Shown: positions 33,358 through 44,560 of the stretch, one piece after another
Position numbering within the stretch: position 1 is the stretch's first letter
Layout of the letters: every line of letters starts with the position of its first letter
NCBI RefSeq assembly: GCF_907165205.1
Contig: NC_058190.1
Span: 47,108,116 to 47,172,115 of the forward strand
From: Coccinella septempunctata
Lineage: Eukaryota; Arthropoda; Insecta; Coleoptera; Coccinellidae
Reading direction: 5' to 3'
DNA: 64,000 nucleotides
Made by a program: the position numbers and the translations under genes
The notes under the pieces: model-generated
Told to the model about the DNA's origin: nothing
The model's database searches: none
What the model saw: the letters and a program-made list of their open reading frames with translations, nothing else

Positions 33358-34166
33358 CAGGGTGTTCCTAAATTGAACGTACAAACGAAAAGGGGAGATT
33401 CCTTAAGTGAGTTTAAGAAAAAAAGTCTCATGAACACGGGGTCGCAAACGTTTCGTTTTCGAGATACAGATTGTTGAAGTTTGAATTTTTTTCAAGTTTT
33501 TGTCTCATAGTATCTACACTTCACAAGATATTCAACTGAAATTTGGCAGATATTACATTTTAGAGTTCTCACCACGTGACATGGCAATTTCGATAGAAGA
33601 TCTACAGGGTGATATTTTTTCTTGAACACTGCCACCTGTTCTTTTGCAGAACTTTTTTTTGGTGAGCAACTGTTAAGTTGAAAAAATGTAAAAAGAAGCT
33701 TTGTTCTTATACTAAACTTTTCGGTCTCTTGTAGTTTTGTCGTATCTTAATTTTTTTTCTCGAAATCGTTGGTAGATACGACAAAACTACAAGAGACCGA
33801 AAAGTTTAGTATAAGAACAAAGCTTCTTTTTACATTTTTTCAAGTTAACAGTTAATCACCAAAAAAAAGTTCTGCAGAAGAACAGGTGGCAGTGTTCCAG
33901 AAATAATATCACCCTGTAGATCTTCTATCGAAATTGCCATGTCACGTGGTGAGAACTCTAAAATGTAATATCTATGCCAAATTTTAGTTGAATATCTTGT
34001 GAAGTGTAGATACTATGAGACAAAAACTTGAAAAAAATTCAAACTTCAACTCTCTGTATCTCGAAAACGAAACGTTTACGACCCCATGTTTATGAGACTT
34101 TTTTTTCTTAAACTCACTTAAGGAATCTCCCCTTTTCGTTTGTACGTTCAATTTAGGAACACCCTG
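33358..34166. repeat. Near-perfect palindromic foldback element (CAGGGTGTTCCTAAATT family)
   Basis: Left arm 33358-33747 and right arm 33774-34166 are almost perfect inverted copies of about 390 bp around a 26-bp loop. The ends are CAGGGTGTTCC and GGAACACCCTG, and both sides are bordered by TATA (33354-33357, 34167-34170), giving a TA or TATA target duplication. Arm differences are a handful of substitutions and small indels. The loop sequence 'ctcgaaatcg' is also seen at the centre of the 37853 copy. No protein is encoded; transcripts would form a long hairpin. Confidence 0.95.
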
Positions 34167-34183
34167 TATAACCGTTTCATGGA

Positions 34184-34713
34184 CTATGGCAAGAGTAAAA
34201 ACACGAGTTCTTTCTCGGAAAATGTTGTTATGGCATACTTCCTAGACCTTGGTTTGAAGATGAAATCTTCAATATTGTGGTCCAATTTTTCAATGCTGAA
34301 GTCAACCCTTGCAATTAAACGCAATGCAGATATGTATAACTCAGTGGCGTAGCGAATCAATGCCCACTTTCTGCTGTGTGGCTTCTTCTCAGTTTTTGAT
34401 AAAAATTGGTGAAAGTTCAGTTTCACAGCATATTCACCTACGATTTCCAGTACTTCCAACAGTATTCCATCAATCTTGAACCACCTGGTAATGTCTTTTC
34501 GCTTTTTATCGTCTTGACCATCGACTTGTGACCCATAAGGAGCAGCGGAGCGTGCATAAGGCACGAGCCACATAACCCCGCAACCACCCAAGGAGAACAA
34601 TTCCAACGGTCGTATGTCTTTCTAGATCTCTCATTCTTATCCCTTACCCTCTCACCTGGGCCCATATGGCACTCTTGTTCGATTCTGACCGTTAAAAAGT
34701 GGGGGTTCGTCAA
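34184..34713 (-). other. Unassigned overlapping open frames, minus strand
   Basis: Two overlapping minus-strand frames (34606-34184, 140 codons, and 34713-34438, 91 codons) cover a segment with somewhat higher GC. The second contains WVVAGLCGSCLM and is followed by nothing familiar. A donor-like CCAG|GTGAGA lies at about 34655. No family is recognised in either frame and only one could be real. They begin about 20 bp beyond the palindromic element. They could be an exon of an unknown gene, a transposon remnant or chance. Confidence 0.15.
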
Positions 34714-34719
34714 GATGTC

Positions 34720-35380
34720 TTTGGCGTTTGAAGAAAACCCTCTTGTCAGTCCTTTCTTAGATTTTTTTAAGAAAGCACCTACCGAATTTTCAGACTGATG
34801 TGACGTGCAAAACTGCGAGGTTCGAACTGGAATTATTGTGCAATAAAGTTGGATCGAGTAATTTATATTTATTTTTTTAATTTAGGGTATCGAGAAACGC
34901 GTGTGATATTTTTGCAATAAAGAATTAAGTGATAAAGGGAAATTAGGTAATATTGGGCGGGATCGTTTCAAGGGGTTGAATGGTGAGTATTTAATTGTTT
35001 TTTCTGTCATATGGAGAAAATATTCTCAGGTATATATTTGAAATCACGTAAGAGTGACAATGTGTCGATAGTTTACTTCTGCGAATTTCAAATTACTAAA
35101 GTCAATGTCAATTCCCAGTTTGAAAAATGCACCGAATTGAATTTAGTAGCTCGCAAGCGCGCAAGCTCGCCAACGTGGTCACCTATCCAGATACTAAACT
35201 CGCCTAATGCTTCTTGGCCACCATGACTAAACACCAATAATGCTAAAATGTAGTATGTATTTAGTATTTGGCTGTGAAGGATAGTTTCTGGTGTTCAGTA
35301 GATTTGTTGAGACTTTTTTTATTTTCAATCGATTCATAAATATATCTATATAGAAAATATTTTCATTACCAACCATAGAT
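34720..35380. other. No gene seen; unique AT-rich sequence
   Basis: A donor-like ATG|GTGAGT at 34981-34990 is preceded by an acceptor-like tttaatttag, but the intervening 100 bp is closed in all three frames, so no exon is called. Confidence 0.35.
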
Positions 35381-35386
35381 TTAGGA

Positions 35387-36084
35387 CAGGGTGAGTCTTT
35401 AACTCGTACAAATATTTAAACAGTAGATTAAGAAACACTTTTTTGCTATAACATTTTTTCCGATTCAGCCCTGATAAAAAGATATAGCCATTTTATGTTT
35501 TCATAATGAGCTGTGCCATCCCTGGGAAAACAAAATTACCTTCAGAATAACTAGCTAAATCTTTGACACTACATGCACATTTGGGGATCATTTGAACAGA
35601 GTTGTGTTCAGCCAAAGTACCCAATTTTCCGAATATCACAGATATTTTTCATTTTTGAACATCAAATTACTCGAAAACGGCGCATTATAGAAGAAAATAT
35701 GAAGAATACTTTCATTTTACAAAACATTCAAATATTCATTAGATAGTGTGCAACTTAGGTTCAAAAGTTGGGTTCTTTGAATTTTTGGTATTTTTACTGT
35801 ACGTAATGCCGTAATGGTCACAATGAGAAAACTGGAACACTTGGGAAATAATTTGTGTTCGAAGAAGGTCCATCAACAAAATAAAAAACTATATTTCGAA
35901 ATTCATTTCATTCAATAAAACCGTTTGTGAGAGAGAACTAAAAATAACATTTTTGTATGGTTTTTCAACAGCCTGTAATTTTGAAACCTAGGCGATTTGG
36001 AACAAATGGTATAGGAAAAAAGTGTTTCTTTTGACCTCAAAAATCTGCTTTTAAAATATCTGTACGAGTCATAGACCCACCCTG
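35387..36084. repeat. MITE, CAGGGTGAGTCTTTGACTCG family, copy D
   Basis: Left end CAGGGTGAGTCTTTAACTCG, right end GAGTCATAGACCCACCCTG followed by TA. About 100-bp terminal inverted repeats include 'agaaacacttttttgctata' on the left and its inverse on the right. Length is 698 bp. Confidence 0.9.
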
Positions 36085-36085
36085 T

Positions 36086-36593
36086 ATACAACATGTATAA
36101 TTTCTCGAAGAAGATGCCCTCGAAACAAATCAGTAGAACAATAAACAACATACCTTTTCGGGGCCGCAAAATTCCGACGAAAATTGATTATTAAAAACAC
36201 TCTATATCATCCAAAACGAGAACGATTGTTCCACAGTAAATATTTACAACGAATTTTTACAAGCGACAAAATTCCCACTACAAGCCGCAAGGCCGGTCGA
36301 TTCATAAAATATCGCGGGCCGGGAAAAAAAACATACGAATTCACTAGCCCCCAATAGGATATAAAAATTAATCAACCCGTTATATTCAATATTTCACAGT
36401 TGCGCGAAGTCGCCGACCATCGGATAATGAATAAAAATCGGACAGTACATATTTATTCGCTATTGACAAGAGTGCGATCTATGAGCGATTCAATAAAACT
36501 GCAATAAATACCCCGTGAAAATGTATCAATGGGAACCGGTGCAAGTTGCACGAAAAGGGAGCGGAAACCGAAAAAATTCACTCTTATTTTCAG
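36086..36593. promoter_or_regulatory. Possible regulatory segment with Cad/Hox-like motifs
   Basis: 36290-36560 has above-background GC with many TTTAT/ATAAA-type caudal or Abd-B-like sites ('aataaaactgcaataaat', 'tatttattcgctatt') and 'gttgcgcgaagtcgccgacc'. This is a composition-based guess only. Confidence 0.2.
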
Positions 36594-36639
36594 TCCGTAT
36601 TCATCGTGGAACACCTGTTGTTACCTACGAGCCAACAGG
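36594..36639 (+). other. Candidate 46-bp internal exon
   Basis: Preceded by a textbook acceptor (cactcttattttcag) and followed by CAGG|GTAAGA. All three frames are open; the one reading RIHRGTPVVTYEPTG looks the most protein-like. No gene context is visible within the window and no family is recognised. Confidence 0.2.
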
Positions 36640-36794
36640 GTAAGATCGATAGTTTTATTTCGCATCAGAAATTGTGAGGGTTGAGCGATATCAACAGGGA
36701 TAATTGGATTCTTACACCCGAGCATAGATTGTTATTCTCCAAGAGTGGCATAGCTCATTATGAAAGCTTAAAATGACTATAATAATAATAAATA

Positions 36795-37490
36795 AATGCC
36801 ATCAAGAACGGCAGTATAACTTCGATGAACCTGAATCATCACCTTTGAATGGACTATATGAAACTCCTTGCATCTACTAAAAACCAAATGCAACGGATGC
36901 TGAAAGTGGTAGAAGAATTTTCCGAAAATATAAAAATGTTTGGATTGGAAAAATGTTGTCTTGTCAATATAACTTGAGGCAAAATAGAAGACGGTACATT
37001 CAAACTCAAGGAAGGTGCGAAGGACGGAGGAGTTCACTCGAAAATTAAGAAGAATAATGAGCTTCAACAGCAAGAACCTGACCAAAGCAATTAAGAGTTA
37101 CACTTCCTCAGCACTGAGCTACTCATTCGGTATTATCTCTTGGGCCACCACCGTTTTAGCAGACTAACAGGGAAAAATATGAACAATTCTGACAAAACAT
37201 CAACCTTAAAGCTCAATAGAATGAACTGAGCTGCCACAGGAGTAGAGGAATTGTGTATTGTCCAACCGGATGTCTCAGGACATCGAAGGACTTCAAGTTA
37301 TTTCCTGAACTTCATCGAGTAGTCTGTGAAGCTGATAGTTGTACTCCGTTAAAGCTGCAGCAGGACCACTTGAAAACCGTCGAACACTGTGCAGAAAGCA
37401 AAAGCAGTAACTGATTGGCAAACCTTTGCAGGGAAGGTCAACCATGAATACGTCGACATATCTGGGGTGGAGCGTGAAACCGGCAAGGCT
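36795..37490 (+). pseudogene. Non-LTR reverse transcriptase remnant, a third family
   Basis: In three frames with several stops, this reads MDYMKLLASTKNQMQRML, FGLEKCCLVNI, GTFKLKEGA, NSKNLTKAIKSY, SALSYSFGIISWAT and then LHRVVCEADSCTPLKL. These are the late palm, thumb and post-RT segments of a non-LTR polyprotein that I recognise only by general pattern (the MDDxKLLA, NSKNLxxAIN and LHxAVxxAD blocks). It is distinct from the elements at 7077 and 25281. The catalytic (Y/F)xDD is just outside or degraded to MDYM. An (AAT)n-like run at 36779-36795 marks the left edge. Confidence 0.8.
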
Positions 37491-37499
37491 AAAGTCATA

Positions 37500-37850
37500 A
37501 TAGTGATTATTTAATAATCGGAATTACATTCAGAAAAGAAAATACGTCAAATACAGGACAATGATAACAATACAGAAAAGAGCGAAATGAGAAAGCCACT
37601 GCAAAATAAATGTTCAAACAAGAAATTCAAAGTTGAAGTATTCATCTATAGAGTACAGTTTTAGTTCTATCAGGAGACTGGACACATCATTTTTCAATTT
37701 TTTTATATCTTGAAAGACTTGATATTTCTTTGGAATCTTATTGAACAAACTAAGATACATGTATTCGACATTTTTCTGTGTTAGATTTAGAGAGCATCTT
37801 GGGTGATGGAAAGACTCATTCTTTCGTGAGAAAACAAGACGTCTAAATTA
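37500..37850. other. No gene seen
   Basis: AT-rich spacer between the RT remnant and the next foldback element. Confidence 0.4.
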
Positions 37851-37852
37851 TA

Positions 37853-38502
37853 CAGGCTGTTCCTAAATTAGAAGTACAAACGAAAAGAGGAGATTCCTTG
37901 AGTAATTTCAAGAAAAAGAAGTCTCATGGACATTGGACCGCAAAAGATTTGTTGAAGTTAGAATTTTTTTAAAGTTTTACTCTTATAGTATCTACAGTTC
38001 ACAAGATATTCAATTGAAATTTGGCATATATTTGAAAATTGATAGATCACGCCATGTGACATGCCAATTCCGATAGCAAATCTACAGGGTGATTTTTTTC
38101 TGGAACAGTGCCCCCTGATTTCCTCCAGAACTTTTTTTGGTGAGCCACTGTTGAGTTGAAAAAAAATTGAAAAGAAGCTTTGTTGATATAGTAAACTTTA
38201 TGTTCTCTTGTAGTTTTGTCGTATCTGCTACCAATTTCGAGAAAAAACTTTTGAACAATTCTCTCGAAATCCTCACAATAATCCAAATTATCATAAAAAT
38301 TCAGTTAGTGAGTTGTGTTGAATGAATTTATTCATTGCAGGTTTTGAAGCATCAAATTAAACCTGGTATTTCTAAAAATTAATGTGTTTTCACAACCTGT
38401 TTCGATACCAATCCAAAAATTCAAACATTATGGGATTTTTTTCTTGAAATTACTTGAGGAATCTCCCCTCTTCGTTTGTACCACCAATTTAGGAACAATC
38501 TG
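37853..38502. repeat. Foldback MITE, CAGGGTGTTCCTAAATT family, copy 2
   Basis: Left end CAGGCTGTTCCTAAATTAG, right end CTAATTTAGG-like 'ccaatttaggaacaatctg'. TATA lies on both sides. The arms are partly deleted and diverged compared with 33358-34166, and the right arm retains only the outer part. The minus-strand frame at 38047-38286 is part of the element. Confidence 0.85.
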
Positions 38503-38505
38503 TAT

Positions 38506-39356
38506 ATCAACCAACGCTAAAATTGTATTTCTTTTATCTAATCCGAATCAGAAAAAAATGGTGAAGGAAAAAAAGTGTTTCTTCTTACCTCAAGAACCTT
38601 CTGAATGAATTAATGTTCTCACCCTGTAAATTTGTGGGTGCATGCTAATAACTAAGACCCAGGAAGGAACCAATTCAATCGGTAGACGGTGATCACGTTT
38701 TCCTTTTTCAGTTCATTGAAACTTTTTGTAACAAACCATATGATTCTTATTATTAGGTTCACCCAACATTTTTTGGTTAGCTCCATTGCTTTTTGAAAAG
38801 CCATTCACCTTAGAGTTATCGACTGTTCCAGTCGTTCCTTATTGAATATCGTGAAAGAATCCAGTTAGCCAAATCTTCCATTATCATCCCACATAGACCG
38901 CCAAATTGAATTGAAGGAGTCTGTTCCTGCGAATTTTATGGGCCTTAAATGGATTTGGGATCGGTGTCGAAGAAAGATCTGGTCTGCGGTCTGTTCGTTC
39001 AATTTCCACTATATCTATTCGAGGGGACAGTCGACACGTTTCGGTCAAGACATAATTCTTCCTAGAAACACTTTCGGTCGACAATTGACCCACATAAGGG
39101 CTATCTTGGGGCGCTGCATATCAATGGCCAGTAAATTGCCACTGATCAATTTTAATTAATTGTGGGGCGATAGAGAAATTCGATTGAGACCAATTATGGT
39201 CGAGAAAGTTCGAGTTGAAATATTCACCAAAACATTCAACTTCTTTTCATCTAGGTAGTGGAAATGCAATTTTATTCCTTGAAAAATCCGATTCACTATT
39301 AAGCAGCACAACATTAGGAAATTATTATTCTAAATAATTCAAAACCTTCAATGGTT
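38506..39356. other. No gene seen; moderately GC segment 38880-39150
   Basis: 38880-39150 has balanced composition ('gacagtcgacacgtttcggtc', 'cttggggcgctgcatatca') with mirrored frames on both strands and no recognised domain. It may be conserved non-coding DNA. It directly precedes the satellite array. Confidence 0.3.
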
Positions 39357-42300
39357 TACAATCAGCATTGCCAAGGCTTTCCACCCTAGCACAAAAACTC
39401 GATTTCGAAAATCTAAATTTTTTGGGTCAAAAATGAGCAAGGGGTTAGAACCCCTAAAATGACCTATTTACTACTCTGTCTGAAAATCAGGATGTTCTAT
39501 TACTGTGTTAGGATATGGAGTGCATAGAATTTGTTTCGAAGATTCTAGAAAACCAAACAGTTGATGATTCAATAGAGAATTGCACTCCAGAGAGCTCTTC
39601 GAAGTCAACTCGAAAATGAAAAGTGGAAAAAAAAAAAAACTTATTTTCTCCTAAACTGGGCCAGATATTTGAAATTTTGATATGAAAATGTAGGTTTCCG
39701 AACACGCTGAATCTATTGCGAGCAATTTCGAAAACCTATCTCCCTTCGTTTAGATTTTCATGTTGGAAATGGCATTTTTCAAAAATTGCAATTTTCAATC
39801 TGCGATATCTCCTGCTATATTTGTCTGATCGAATTGGGATTTCCAGTTATATAATCAGCGGTGCCTAGGCTTCCACCCTAGCACAATAACTCGATTTCGA
39901 AAATCTTGATTTTTTGGGTCAAAAATGAGCAAGGGGTTAGACCCCCTAAAATGACCTATTTTCTACTCTGTCTGAAAATCAGGATGTTCTATTACTGTGT
40001 TAGGATATGGAGTGCATAGAATTTGTTTTGAAGATTCTAGAAAATCCAACAGTTGATGATTCAATAGAAAATTGCACTCCAGAGAGCTCTTCGAAGTCAA
40101 CTCGAAAATGAAAAGTGGAAAAACAAAAAAACTTATTTTCTCCTAAACTGGGCCAGATATTTGAAATTTTGATATGAAAATGTAGGTTTCCGAACACGCT
40201 GAATCTATTGCGAGCAATTTCGAAAACCTATCTCCCTTCGTTTAGATTTTCATGTTGGAAATGGCATTTTTCAAAAATTGCAATTTTCAATCTGCGATAT
40301 CTCCTGCTATATTTGTCTGATCGAATTGGGATTTCCAGTTATATAATCAGCGGTGCCTAGGCTTCCACCCTAGCACAATAACTCGATTTCGAAAATCTTG
40401 ATTTTTTGGGTCAAAAATGAGCAAGGGGTTAGACCCCCCTAAAATGACCTATTTTCTACTCTGTCTGAAAATCAGGATGTTCTATTACTGTGTTAGGATA
40501 TGGAGTGCATAGAATTTGTTTTGAAGATTCTAGAAAATCCAACAGTTGATGATTCAATAGAAAATTGCACTCCAGAGAGCTCTTCGAAGTCAACTCGAAA
40601 ATGAAAAGTGGAAAAACAAAAAAACTTATTTTCTCCTAAACTGGGCCAGATATTTGAAATTTTGATATGAAAATGTAGGTTTCCGAACACGCTGAATCTA
40701 TTGCGAGCAATTTCGAAAACCTATCTCCCTTCGTTTAGATTTTCATGTTGGAAATGGCATTTTTCAAAAATTGCAATTTTCAATCTGCGATATCTCCTGC
40801 TATATTTGTCTGATCGAATTGGGATTTCCAGTTATATAATCAGCGGTGCCTAGGCTTCCACCCTAGCACAATAACTCGATTTCGAAAATCTTGATTTTTT
40901 GGGTCAAAAATGAGCAAGGGGTTAGACCCCCCTAAAATGACCTATTTTCTACTCTGTCTGAAAATCAGGATGTTCTATTACTGTGTTAGGATATGGAGTG
41001 CATAGAATTTGTTTTGAAGATTCTAGAAAACCCAACAGTTGATGATTCAATAGAAAATTGCACTCCAGAGAGCTCTTCGAAGTCAACTCGAAAATGAAAA
41101 GTGGAAAAACAAAAAAACTTATTTTCTCCTAAACTGGGCCAGATATTTGAAATTTTGGTATGAAAATGTAGGTTTCCGAACACGCTGAATCTATTGCGAG
41201 CAATTTCGATAGCCTATCTCCCTTCGTTTAGATTTTCATGTTGGAAATGGCATTTTACGAAAATTGAAATTTTCAATCTGCGATATCTCCTGCTATATTT
41301 GTCTGATCGAATTGGGATTTCCAGTTATATAATCAGCATTGCCTAGGCTTCCACCCTAGCACAAAAACTCGATTTCGAAAATCTTGATTTTTTGGGTCAA
41401 AAATGAGCAAGGGGTTAGACCCCCCTAAAATGACCTATTTTCTACTCTGTCTGAAAATCAGGATGTTCTATTACTGTGTTAGGATATGGAGTGCATAGAA
41501 TTTGTTTTGAAGATTCTAGAAAACCCAACAGTTGATGATTCAATAGAAAATTGCACTCCAGAGAGCTCTTCGAAGTCAACTCGAAAATGAAAAGTGGAAA
41601 AACAAAAAACTTATTTTCTCCTAAACTGGACCAGATATTTGAAATTTTGGTATGAAAATGTAGGTTTCCGAACACGCTGAATCTATTGCGAGCAATTTCG
41701 ATAGCCTATCTCCCTTCGTTTAGATTTTCATGTTGGAAATGGCATTTTTCAAAAATTGCAATTTTCAATCTGCGATATCTCCTGCTATATTTGTCTGATC
41801 GAATTGAGATTTCCAGTTATATAATCAGCATTGCCTAGGCTTCCACCCTAGCACAAAAACTCGATTTCGAAAATCTTGATTTTTTGGGTCAAAAATGAGC
41901 AAGGGGTTAGACCCCCCTAAAATGACCTATTTTCTACTCTGTCTGAAAATCAGGATGTTCTATTACTGTGTTAGGATATGGAGTGCATAGAATTTGTTTT
42001 GAAGATTCTAGAAAACCCAACAGTTGATGATTCAATAGAAAATTGCACTCCAGAGAGCTCTTCGAAGTCAACTCGAAAATGAAAAGTGGAAAAACAAAAA
42101 TACTTATTTTCTCCTAAACTGGGCCAGATATTTGAAATTTTAGTATGAAAATGTAAGTTTCCGAACACGCTGAATCTATTGCGAGCAATTTCGAAAGCCT
42201 ATCTCCCTTCGTTTAGATTTTCAAGTTGGAAATGGCATTTTTCAAAAATTGCAATTTTCAATCTGCGATATCTCCTGCTATATTCGTCTGATCGAATTGG

Positions 42301-42615
42301 GATTTCCGGTTTTATAATCAGCATTGCTGAAGCTTCCACCCAAGCACGAATACTCGATTCCGAAAATCTCGATTTTTTGGGTCAAAAATGAGCAAGGGGT
42401 TAGACCCCCCTAAAATGACCTATTTGCTACTCTGTCGGAAAATCAGGATGTTCTATTACTGTCTTAGGATATGAAGTGCATAGAATTTGTTTTGAAGATT
42501 CTAGAAAATCAAACAGTTTATGATTCAATAGGGAATTGCACTCCAGAGAGCTCTTCGAAGTCAACTCGAAAATGAAAACTGGAAAAACAAAAAAAAATAT
42601 TTTCTCCTAAACTCC
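39357..42615. repeat. 493-bp satellite array, about 6.6 copies
   Basis: The marker 'aggatgttctattactgt' starts at 39489, 39981, 40474, 40967, 41460, 41952 and 42445, spacing 492-493 bp. Inner monomers are nearly identical, while the first and last are visibly more diverged and the last is truncated near 42615. Each monomer contains short inverted motifs and the conserved phrase 'tgagcaaggggttagacccc'. A 65-codon minus-strand frame recurs in most monomers simply because the monomers are homogenised. One copy (41442-41675) has a one-base deletion in its A-run that shifts this frame. Confidence 0.97.
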
Positions 42616-42619
42616 TAAA

Positions 42620-43980
42620 ATTTTGAGCTGAAGACTATAACAAGTAAATTCTTCTAAATTATCAAACTATGTGTGAACACATCCTTTTCCACAACTAAAC
42701 AGTATCATCCACTAATGATAGTAGAACAGAACACCAAATGTCTTAAATTGGAATAATTAATGTCCGTGATCGTAGTCTGCTTATTCTCAACACTGGGAAT
42801 AATTACCGCTGATTCAACACATTAATTATAATTGTTGAACTCGATGCGTTAATTACATTCATGGTTTTATTCTAACTTGGTGGGACGTGTTGATTCGAAG
42901 CCTGAAAATTATTAATATTTGTGCTTGTATCCATTCGACCATGGTTTGTCAAAAGAATGTTCAATTCATTATTGCTAATAAATCAGTAGCTCATCTTGAA
43001 TTAGGAATTTCACTCCGAAAATAACGATATGATTTTGACGCCGCAATCCCTCAATAACTAAACTCTGAAGATAGAATCGATATGAAATAATTGTCATGCG
43101 TTTAATTTTTTTATCCGATGAATTATTCTGAAGCTTACTAAATTTGGACCTACACCAACTCTATCAAAATCAGCACAGTTAACATTTACTTTCAATCTGA
43201 ATTCATTTCCAATATCCAATATTTTTCCAATGGAAGCTTGGTCAATTTATCAATATGAATAATCTTTCCAATTTAATGAATCTTCACAATCGTTGAAGTC
43301 ATCAAATATGAAACGGAATAGAAATGGGTTATTTGACTGTGAAATTTTATGAAATCGAGTTCATTCCCGATGCAAGTGCACCTGTTGAATTCGGACAAAA
43401 ATCAACAAAATATTAATTTTCTAAATGCGATCTATCAACAAACTTTATGATTCAACAGTATCATAAAATATTCGTGCACAGCATACGAGATTGGGGATGT
43501 GCATTTTGACCGGCTTTGTTGAATCCATAATATTGCAACTTTCGTTGGCAGGCTTCGTTCATGAAATTGTTGCAGATGGGCGTGTTCCATTTGGGAAAAT
43601 GATATGTATTACTAACGTTACAATGGATAACTTACTAGTTTTTCAACGGTAACCTTCTACAATAGTTCAGGAAAAAAGTGTTGATGTAAAAACATTATCT
43701 TCATAATTTGTTACGATTTTAATATAATGCAGAACACTGACAACTGAACCATAAGGTACAGAAGAAGCTGAGAATGACGTTCAGACAAAGAATATCTACC
43801 CTCAATTTTAAATAGCTTACTTGACGTTGAATTTTTTTTAACCACTTCATCTCAAGCTGCTTTGGTATTTCTCGATGTTCAGAACATATTGACGTATGCC
43901 AAATATGCTTCCGGTGAAACCGACAGTGTTGAGAGTTTGACAAAAGATTGTAAGACAGGTTTCTTGAAACACCCCCTGTA
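42620..43980. other. No gene seen; homeodomain-site-rich patch 42745-42860
   Basis: 42745-42860 has clustered TAATTA/ATTAAT cores ('aattaatgtcc', 'ggaataattaccg', 'cacattaattataattg', 'cgttaattacattc'). No reading frame is supported in the rest. Confidence 0.3.
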
Positions 43981-43989
43981 CGATTATAA

Positions 43990-44560
43990 TTCAAAAAGGG
44001 ACAACAATGTTATTTGAATCATTACGTCTTTATATTGGACGCCAAGTATAAGCTTATCGTAGAGAGCAACAAACCAGCCGGAACTCGGGATAGAAAAGCC
44101 ACCCTTCCTGTTCATGGCAAGCAATTTATCCCTCGTGCTACGTCCACGGTCAGCAACCCAACGACAAGAAGATAGCGGAGCCACGAAAACCTACCACGTT
44201 GTGTAATTTTCAGTCCGCTAGTTCCAGACGTAGCGGAGGGGGGCGCCACCAGTCGGCAACCCCGGCGTCGAGACGCTGCTCATGCGTCTCCCCACTACTT
44301 GATAATGCCTGATAGTGTGCTACAAGACGGGCATTCATTGCCATGTACCCTAAGTGTTGTGATTCCTAGTAAGTGTACTCGCCTTTTTTTAACTTTAAGG
44401 AACAAATTCAAGGTAAGATTTTTTTCTAATGGTCCGATCACAGTTGACAGCAGATCAACACTGAAAGGGCCGGGTTTTGTGCGATTTACATCGGTTTAGG
44501 GGGTAGTGAAAGTGGTGCCGGTAACCTAACCAAGAATACAAGGACTGTGACGATGCTCGC
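43990..44560 (+). promoter_or_regulatory. GC/CpG-rich block with initiator and splice donor, candidate upstream promoter/5' exon
   Basis: 44090-44300 is CpG-rich ('ggcgccaccagtcggcaacc', 'cggcgtcgagacgctgc'). TTTTCAGTCC at 44207-44216 matches the insect initiator TCAGT[CT]. About 200 bp on, CAAG|GTAAGA (44411-44416) is a strong donor. No start-to-donor reading frame is convincing, so any exon would be mostly 5' UTR. No TATA box is obvious at -30. Confidence 0.25.

Noticed and set aside
34780..34860. 'gaggttcgaactgg' considered as a tRNA T-loop
   Set aside because: No matching acceptor, D or anticodon stems could be drawn around it. No tRNA or rRNA gene was found anywhere in the window.
34877..34988. 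Candidate exon between tttaatttag and ATG|GTGAGT
   Set aside because: All three frames contain stops, and no ATG-led frame survives to the donor.
39508..42168. Recurring 65-codon minus-strand frame in the satellite monomers
   Set aside because: It repeats because the DNA monomers are homogenised. One monomer has a frameshift, and there is no start/splice context or recognised domain.
39357..42615. CRISPR-like array
   Set aside because: Repeat units are 493 bp and contiguous with no variable spacers; it is a satellite in a eukaryotic genome.
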